This document shows, piece by piece, positions 6,569-11,324 of a stretch of DNA of 11,324 bases. Every line of letters starts with the position of its first letter. Within the stretch, counting starts at the first letter, position 1. Source of the stretch: Alphaproteobacteria bacterium (GTDB lineage Bacteria; Pseudomonadota; Alphaproteobacteria; Paracaedibacterales; JAKBAR01); contig JAIESS010000027.1 of the NCBI GenBank assembly GCA_019745755.1, forward strand, positions 1 through 11,324. The letters are read 5' to 3'. The notes under the pieces were generated by a model. That model saw only the letters and a program-made list of their open reading frames with translations. It searched no databases and had not been told where the DNA came from. The translations under genes and the position numbers were made by a program.

Positions 6569-7870
6569 TTACTTAATCATTTTTCTATAACGCTCCCAGA
6601 ACTTTGGCACAAGGGAGGGGGGTAGTCGAAGCTTTAGGTGAATGTGATCATCTTCATCAATGCGTTCAAAAATAGCACCTTGGCGATAACACCAGGCAAG
6701 GAGCTCTCCTGCTGAGGCGGGCAGCGTCACATCGATGACTTTGCGATGCACAGCTAGTTTATGGCCAATGAGTTGTTTGAGGGCATCCAAGCCTTCCCCG
6801 GTTAGGGCGGAAATGCCAATAGTGTCCGTGTTGCGGGCAATTTTGTTTGTATAAACATCTTGGGCTTCTGGGCTCAAGATATCCATTTTATTCCACACGT
6901 CCACTACGCTGCCATCGTTAAATGCCTGCTCAAGGCCAAGTTCCTTTAACACTTCCTCGACGTCCTTTTTCTGATGCTCGGTATCATCATGGCTGATGTC
7001 GCGTACATGGAGGATAAGATCTGCGCTTGTGACTTCTTCCAAGGTGGCCCGAAATGCTGCGATAAGCGTTGTGGGAAGGTCTGAGATAAAGCCCACGGTA
7101 TCAGAGAGAATGACTTGCTGTCCACTTGGTAATTTAATCTGGCGCATGGTGGGATCCAGTGTCGCAAAAAGAAGATCTTTGGCAAACACATCAGATTTTG
7201 TGAGTGTATTAAATAGTGTGGACTTCCCGGCATTGGTATACCCTACGAGGGCAACAATAGGGTAGGGAACACGTTCACGGGCACTGCGTTGAAGCCTTCG
7301 TGTGCGAACAGTTTTTTCAAGATCATGTTTGATTTTAAAAATACGATCGTCAATAATGCGGCGATCAAGCTCAAGCTGAGACTCGCCGGGCCCCCCTGTG
7401 AACCCAAAGCCACCTCGTTGACGTTCTAAGTGAGTCCATGACCTCACCAAGCGGCTTCGTTGATACTGAAGGGCGGCAAGCTCCACTTGAAGGGACCCTT
7501 CAGCCGTGCGTGCGCGTTCGCCAAATATTTCAAGAATAAGCCCTGTGCGATCAATGACTTTTGTTTGCCATTTTTTCTCTAAGTTGCGTTGTTGAACCGG
7601 CGACAAAGCCGCATCCATAATCACAAGATCCACGTTTAATGTCTTGAAAAGTCCTTTTAATTCTTCCACCGCCCCTGATCCTATGTAGGTTGCGGGAGAG
7701 ACTTTTTCAAGTTGGATCAGGTGCTGGCCCACAATCTCAAGACTAATAGCCCTTGCAAGCCCCACAGCTTCATCAAGGCGAGCCTCCTTTGATCGTTCCA
7801 AAAAAGTAGTTTTTTGTTTGATCTTAGGACAGAGAACAAAAGCTTTTGTTGTGTGTGTACGATCTAGCAA
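6569..7870 (-). CDS. hflX: HflX, ribosome-associated GTPase
   Basis: 433 residues, normal length. HflX binds the 50S subunit, splits stalled or hibernating 70S ribosomes under stress, and hydrolyses GTP. The N-terminal domain (about 1-190) carries the family marks AEGSLQVELAALQYQRSRL (123-141) and GGPGESQLELDRR (159-171). The G domain follows: P-loop GYTNAGKST at 210-218, switch I threonine within FATLDPT (235-241), DTVGF at 257-261, NKMD at 327-330 and SAL at 354-356. All GTP-binding motifs are intact. The start is TTG, two bases after the hfq stop; the frame closes at a TAA five codons earlier and there is no ATG before the conserved region. Coupled translation with hfq is likely. The hfq-hflX pair is conserved across many Proteobacteria. 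Confidence 0.96.
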   Translation of the reverse strand: MLDRTHTTKAFVLCPKIKQKTTFLERSKEARLDEAVGLARAISLEIVGQHLIQLEKVSPATYIGSGAVEELKGLFKTLNVDLVIMDAALSPVQQRNLEKKWQTKVIDRTGLILEIFGERARTAEGSLQVELAALQYQRSRLVRSWTHLERQRGGFGFTGGPGESQLELDRRIIDDRIFKIKHDLEKTVRTRRLQRSARERVPYPIVALVGYTNAGKSTLFNTLTKSDVFAKDLLFATLDPTMRQIKLPSGQQVILSDTVGFISDLPTTLIAAFRATLEEVTSADLILHVRDISHDDTEHQKKDVEEVLKELGLEQAFNDGSVVDVWNKMDILSPEAQDVYTNKIARNTDTIGISALTGEGLDALKQLIGHKLAVHRKVIDVTLPASAGELLAWCYRQGAIFERIDEDDHIHLKLRLPPSLVPKFWERYRKMIK

Positions 7871-7872
7871 AC

Positions 7873-8166
7873 TTAGTCTTCGTTATCATCATTAAAAGAG
7901 TCATTGATAGGGTCGTTGATGGATGCTGTTGGCGCTGTTGCATCAAAGAGTTGGATGGGGCCTTGGGGCATAACGGTGGAGATCGCATGCTTGTAGACGA
8001 GTTGAGAATGTCCATCGCGACGCAGGAGAATTGAAAAGCTATCGAACCATGTGACGATACCTTGTAATTTTACGCCATTAACAAGAAATACGGTGACGGG
8101 GGTTTTGTTTTTGCGAACGTGATTGAGAAATACATCTTGAACATTGACAGGTTTTTCGGCGGCCAT
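7873..8166 (-). CDS. hfq: Hfq, RNA-binding chaperone
   Basis: 97 residues. Hfq forms a hexameric Sm ring that pairs small RNAs with their mRNA targets and affects mRNA decay. The Sm1 region includes NVQDVFLN (8-15), with the uridine-pocket residues Q10 and D11, the rim motif RKNK (18-21), and FLVNGVKLQG (27-36). Sm2 contains YKHAISTV (58-65), the near-invariant proximal-face motif. RKNK replaces the RRER of E. coli, which is usual in Alphaproteobacteria. The tail (about 74-97) is disordered and rich in D and N, ending NDDNED; acidic Hfq tails are thought to help release RNA. GGAG lies seven bases before the ATG. The gene sits between the HAD hydrolase (62-base gap) and hflX (2-base gap). Confidence 0.97.
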   Translation of the reverse strand: MAAEKPVNVQDVFLNHVRKNKTPVTVFLVNGVKLQGIVTWFDSFSILLRRDGHSQLVYKHAISTVMPQGPIQLFDATAPTASINDPINDSFNDDNED

Positions 8167-8228
8167 TTTAAGACTCCATTATGTTTTTTTATGCAACAAG
8201 CTATAGCAGAGATCGGATGCTCTTATGT

Positions 8229-8960
8229 TTATTTTGCATAAATATTTTCTAAAATAGGAATGAACTGATTCCAATTTGCCACACTTACATCAATGAGGGG
8301 GCTGGATAGGGGGGCTTTTTCTCCAAAGGCAAGAGAATAGCATCCGGCATTACGTGCTGTTTCATGGTCGACAATAGAATCCCCAATAAACCATATATTG
8401 TGTGAGGGGGATAAATTCATGGCGTTAAGCGCGTGAAGAACCCCTGCAGGGTTAGGTTTCGGGCCCACAACATCCCGTCCAACAACACTATTAAAGTAAT
8501 GATCCCACTTAAGCTTTGTAATTTCATGTTTCAGAAATGTTGATTCCTTGTTGCTCACAATTGCCATGGGGATATGTTGTGATTTTAGGTGGTTTAATAT
8601 TGTTTTCGCTCCAGGAAGTGGTTCCATTGTATGGATAAAGGTGTTGCCGTAGGTCGTTAAGAAATAATCGCGGGCCTTTAATCCAACCTCTTCTCCCATG
8701 GCATCTACAAAGGTTTGCCGTCCGTTGCGCACAGCCTTTTCTCTGCATGTTGCTTCATTCATCAAATCCGTAAGAACATACCCAAATCTTGCAAAGGTAT
8801 CCTGATAAAGTTTCCATAAATAGGGCCATGTCTCAATGAGTGTATCATCCCAATCAAATAGAACAGCCTGAGGTGTTGGAATTATGGGTGACAAGGATGC
8901 GATAGGCACAATATTCACATTGAGTAATGGATTAATGGTCCAAAGATAGAGGGATCTCAT
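8229..8960 (-). CDS. HAD-superfamily hydrolase, phosphoglycolate phosphatase-like
   Basis: 243 residues with every catalytic motif of the haloacid dehalogenase superfamily: motif I DWDDTL at 36-41 (nucleophile D36, acid/base D38), motif II in IVSNK at 134-138, motif III lysine K168 in GPKPNP, and motif IV GDSIVD at 193-198. A helical cap lies between motifs I and II (about 45-115), the subclass I layout of phosphoglycolate and related phosphatases. The substrate cannot be read from the sequence; phosphoglycolate, a sugar phosphate or a nucleotide are all possible. Residues 1-30 precede the fold and may be absent from the real protein: no Shine-Dalgarno sequence precedes the ATG, and in-frame GTG codons occur at residues 15 and 18. 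It is probably the first gene of a unit with hfq and hflX and is divergent from yggT. Confidence 0.9.
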   Translation of the reverse strand: MRSLYLWTINPLLNVNIVPIASLSPIIPTPQAVLFDWDDTLIETWPYLWKLYQDTFARFGYVLTDLMNEATCREKAVRNGRQTFVDAMGEEVGLKARDYFLTTYGNTFIHTMEPLPGAKTILNHLKSQHIPMAIVSNKESTFLKHEITKLKWDHYFNSVVGRDVVGPKPNPAGVLHALNAMNLSPSHNIWFIGDSIVDHETARNAGCYSLAFGEKAPLSSPLIDVSVANWNQFIPILENIYAK

Positions 8961-8995
8961 AAAAGGTGCAAGCGGGTTATCTTTTTTAAATTCAC

Positions 8996-9024
8996 TTGCC
9001 TAAATGACATAGTTTTCATATTCT
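8996..9024 (+). promoter_or_regulatory. Possible yggT promoter in the divergent spacer
   Basis: TTGCCT (8996-9001, four of six) and TATTCT (9019-9024, four of six) are exactly 17 bases apart. Transcription would start near 9031, about 27 bases before the yggT ATG. The spacer (8961-9057) must also drive the HAD gene on the minus strand; there I see only a weak TTGCAG-18-TATGAA pair overlapping this one. Confidence 0.4.
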
Positions 9025-9057
9025 TTTTCTAGAATTCACTGCAAATCCCTGGTTTTT

Positions 9058-9360
9058 ATGGATATTCTTTTTATACCCATCCTTCGCCTGCTTATCACTG
9101 TCATTAATTTCTATACCATGGCTGTTTTTGTCTATGTTATTTTGAGTATGCTGGAGCAGTTTGGGGTTATTAATCGCTATAACAAGGTCGTCTTTTTCAT
9201 TCATAATTTTCTTTTCCGTTTATGTGAGCCGGTGCTATCCCGTATTCGCTTGTTCATGCCTAATTTAGGAGGCATTGACCTTTCCCCCATGGTATTGATT
9301 TTAATTCTTTACTTCCTTCAAGATGTTCTAATTCGTGTTATCATCAAGTTTCCAGCCTAA
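9058..9360 (+). CDS. yggT: YggT-family inner-membrane protein
   Basis: 100 residues, the usual size of a one-unit YggT protein. Two hydrophobic segments (about 4-31 and 74-96) flank a basic, amphipathic linker. The family motif is clear: FRLCEPVLSRIRLFMPNLGG (53-72), then IDLSPMVLIL. The exact function of the family is not settled; relatives have been linked to osmotic tolerance, cell shape and division, and chloroplast nucleoid organisation. Cysteine replaces the common threonine before EP (57-58). No Shine-Dalgarno sequence is visible before the ATG; a promoter-like pair lies 34-62 bases upstream. The secreted LRR gene follows in the same direction after 68 bases, and no terminator is visible between them. 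Confidence 0.93.
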   Translation: MDILFIPILRLLITVINFYTMAVFVYVILSMLEQFGVINRYNKVVFFIHNFLFRLCEPVLSRIRLFMPNLGGIDLSPMVLILILYFLQDVLIRVIIKFPA

Positions 9361-9382
9361 ATACTTTCTTTTTGTGACTTAT

Positions 9383-9411
9383 TGTGTTTTAACAGTTGAA
9401 ATAACTATAGA
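9383..9411 (+). promoter_or_regulatory. Weak possible promoter for the LRR gene
   Basis: TTGTGT (9383-9388, three of six) and TATAGA (9406-9411, four of six) are 17 bases apart. The implied start near 9418 would leave only an 11-base leader carrying AAGGGA. Readthrough from yggT is an equally good explanation. Confidence 0.22.
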
Positions 9412-9428
9412 TTCACAAGGGAAATTCA

Positions 9429-11177
9429 ATGATAAAACAATTAGTGATCGGGGTGGTGTGTGCGTTTTTACCTGTCATGGGTTATGGGGCGGAGACATCA
9501 TCTGCGGAGAATCTAGCAAGGCGTGTTGGTCTTCATGGGCAATATAATGCAGTGGATGTCATCACCCATTTTGGTGATATGTACTTGGATTCAACCAATC
9601 ATGATGTTACGAAGCATAATAATCATCTTGTTCATTATCTTTGTTTTGGGCGTCTTATGGATGAGGAAAAGGATGAAGACACCTTTATTCCACCTGTTCC
9701 ATCGGGTCAAAATGCATATACTAATCCCTTGGTACGGCAGGATCCCAATCAAACACAATTAAGTGAGAAAGAAACCATTTTAAGGACTCTTCTTGCTGCC
9801 GCATTCAGATCAAACAATGGTTATAGTGGTAGTGATCTATTGTCTTATGTGGATACATACATAGAAAAGATGGAGAATGAAATCTTAGGTGGGAACCCAC
9901 CGATTTATCTTAAGGACCATATAAAGGGTGTAAAAGCATACATAACTGCCGCTGAAAAAATTGTTTCAAACCCTATGGCAGATATCCGTGAATTTCAAAA
10001 TAAATATAAAATTGACGCTCAAAAGATATATAATGATGTGCAGAGTCGTTTTCCAGTATTAGGTATGTCTCCTCCTCCTTCAGACGAAGATGATCTCTTT
10101 GCACCTCACGCACCTCGTGGTAGTGTGGCACCGCCAGAAGAACTGACAGAACAAGAAATAATAAACCTACTTCGAACAATGAACCCTGATTCTTATCAAG
10201 AGACATATTTAAGTATGAAAGAATTCATCTCACCAAAAGGCGGCGGGATTCTTCTAAACAATAAATCAGATGATGATGCGCTTAATAGTATCATCAAAAT
10301 ATTTCCAGCACTTGAATCCATTGATCTTAGTGAAACAAAGGTCACAGATACAGGGTTAAGCTTTTTAAGGAATCTAACAAAACTAGAAGTCGTTAACTTC
10401 ACTGGATGCACGGAGATTACAGCCGCCGCCATAAAGAAGACTCTGCTTACTCATCCTATTCTCGTGGTGATTAACCTCACTCATTGCGCAAACATAATAG
10501 ACGCGGATGTCAAAAAATTGATACGCGCTTATCCAAAAAAGAACATATTCCGTCAGATAGATGACGAGACTGTGATCAATTTAAAGACCGTTGCCATTGA
10601 AGATATAGATGCTGCCATAAAAAATGGCGACTTAAATGGTCGCTCTATAGACATGACTAATGCAGTAAGAGAAATTAAACTGCTTCAAAATATGGAAAAA
10701 GATGAGGTTCTTCGGTCTTTGTGTGAAGCAATGCCTGATGCGAATACTATCCGTATCCATGAACAGCCTGATATCACAGATGATGGGTTTTATGTTATTG
10801 GAGAAATGAAAAAAATCAAAGACGTATTTATATACGGATGCCCTAAGATCACGGACAATGTATTGGAATCTATCAAAGAATTAAATACAGTACAAACGCT
10901 GAGTCTTGGTGACACAAGCATTACAGATAATGGGTTAAAAACCATTGCAACGATGAAAAGTATTGAAGCTTTATATTTTGAAGACTGCCTCACTATCACT
11001 GATAAGGGGTTGGATTATTTGAAAGGTCTACCTAATTTGGTTGATCTTAATCTTTCTGGATGTAATGGGATTACAGCTGCAGGGATTCAAAAACTATACG
11101 ACGATCATCCTAATAAAAAGACATTAGAGATCACCATGCCAGATGGCACTGAGTTTGTGGATGGCGTTGTTCGTTAG
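9429..11177 (+). CDS. Secreted leucine-rich-repeat protein, cysteine-containing type
   Basis: 582 residues. The start (MIKQLVIGVV, then CAFLPVMGYGA) is a Sec signal peptide, likely cut near residue 21; AAGGGA lies about five bases before the ATG. Residues 22-210 match nothing I recognise and look mostly helical. A proline-rich acidic linker spans 210-240. Two LRR blocks follow, about 294-370 and 436-570, with cysteine-containing repeats of the F-box/AMN1 kind: VVNFTGCTEITAAAI (321-335), VFIYGCPKITDNVL (466-479), ALYFEDCLTITDKGL (514-528) and LNLSGCNGITAAGI (540-553), alternating with ITDNGL-type repeats. Each block is preceded by a helical segment, suggesting a duplicated module. Such repeats form curved solenoids that bind proteins. 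No F-box, kinase or protease domain is seen. In a host-associated bacterium it could act as an exported adhesin or effector, but this is inference; a purely periplasmic binding role is also possible. Confidence 0.88.
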   Translation: MIKQLVIGVVCAFLPVMGYGAETSSAENLARRVGLHGQYNAVDVITHFGDMYLDSTNHDVTKHNNHLVHYLCFGRLMDEEKDEDTFIPPVPSGQNAYTNPLVRQDPNQTQLSEKETILRTLLAAAFRSNNGYSGSDLLSYVDTYIEKMENEILGGNPPIYLKDHIKGVKAYITAAEKIVSNPMADIREFQNKYKIDAQKIYNDVQSRFPVLGMSPPPSDEDDLFAPHAPRGSVAPPEELTEQEIINLLRTMNPDSYQETYLSMKEFISPKGGGILLNNKSDDDALNSIIKIFPALESIDLSETKVTDTGLSFLRNLTKLEVVNFTGCTEITAAAIKKTLLTHPILVVINLTHCANIIDADVKKLIRAYPKKNIFRQIDDETVINLKTVAIEDIDAAIKNGDLNGRSIDMTNAVREIKLLQNMEKDEVLRSLCEAMPDANTIRIHEQPDITDDGFYVIGEMKKIKDVFIYGCPKITDNVLESIKELNTVQTLSLGDTSITDNGLKTIATMKSIEALYFEDCLTITDKGLDYLKGLPNLVDLNLSGCNGITAAGIQKLYDDHPNKKTLEITMPDGTEFVDGVVR

Positions 11178-11179
11178 AA

Positions 11180-11216
11180 AAAGGAGGGAGAAGGCGCCGT
11201 TTCTCTGCCCTTCTTT
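11180..11216. terminator. Bidirectional hairpin terminator after the LRR gene
   Basis: AAAGGAGGGAGA (11180-11191) pairs with TCTgCCCTTCTTT (11204-11216), giving 12 pairs with one bulged G and one G-T pair, three bases after the LRR stop. The loop contains the palindrome GGCGCC. On the plus strand the T run is short and lies inside the stem; on the minus strand the hairpin runs into CCTTTTT, which is a better terminator. That suggests a convergent gene arriving from the right. The remaining bases to 11324 hold no gene I can support. Confidence 0.55.
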
Positions 11217-11324
11217 ATAAAACTCTTAGGAAAGTCAATTGCGCATATCCTATGATTCTTGTACATATAAAAATAGAGTCATTATTTCCTTTTTTCCTTG
11301 GAGTCGCTATTTTCTTTATTAACG

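Noticed and set aside
6996..7265. 89-codon plus-strand frame opposite the hflX G domain
   Set aside because: It is a shadow of the conserved GTPase motifs on the other strand.
9335..9547. 70-codon plus-strand frame between yggT and the LRR gene
   Set aside because: It overlaps the yggT end and the LRR signal peptide in another frame and has no ribosome site; both neighbours are well supported.
11282..11323. Possible C-terminal tail (ending SKEKRK) of a convergent minus-strand gene entering from the right
   Set aside because: The bidirectional hairpin makes such a gene plausible, but only 13 codons are visible, and another minus-strand frame is also open, down to a stop at 11215. Neither can be chosen.

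Overview
The window looks like chromosome from an AT-rich alphaproteobacterium. The envelope cluster rseP-bamA-skp-lpxD shows a Gram-negative with an outer membrane and lipid A. The single-PDZ RseP, the RKNK rim and acidic tail of Hfq, the hfq-hflX pair and the YggT protein all fit Alphaproteobacteria. A secreted leucine-rich-repeat (LRR) protein of eukaryotic type hints at a host-associated lineage (Holosporales/Rickettsiales-like); that part is inference. I see no transposase, phage gene, CRISPR array, rRNA or tRNA, and no gene-free stretch longer than 300 bases.

Layout. From 1 to 4534, all on the minus strand and read right to left, lies the outer-membrane biogenesis cluster: rseP (site-2 protease), bamA (beta-barrel insertase), an OmpH/Skp-type chaperone whose start overlaps the bamA stop, and the first 94 codons of lpxD (lipid A acyltransferase), which runs off the left edge. 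Upstream of rseP, about 100 bases hold a promoter-like pair ending right at the start codon and a TTAA-N7-TTAA direct repeat matching the CtrA box. Next (4641-5810, minus) is an unrecognised secreted protein. Then come a PduO-type cobalamin adenosyltransferase with its own good promoter (5934-6506) and the group HAD hydrolase-hfq-hflX (8960 to 6569, minus). In that group hflX starts with TTG two bases after the hfq stop.

At 8961-9057 transcription diverges. To the right, on the plus strand, are yggT (9058-9360) and a 582-residue secreted LRR protein (9429-11177), followed by a hairpin that can terminate in both directions. The last ~100 bases contain nothing I can call with confidence.

How the genes work together: Skp chaperones outer-membrane proteins to BamA, LpxD makes the lipid A those proteins sit beside, and RseP usually links envelope stress to transcription. 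Hfq and HflX act on RNA and ribosomes under stress. Most of the window is housekeeping. The novelty lies in the two secreted proteins without a recognised function (4641-5810 and 9429-11177) and in the possible CtrA control of the rseP-bamA cluster. I do not see a multi-gene system that I would call new.
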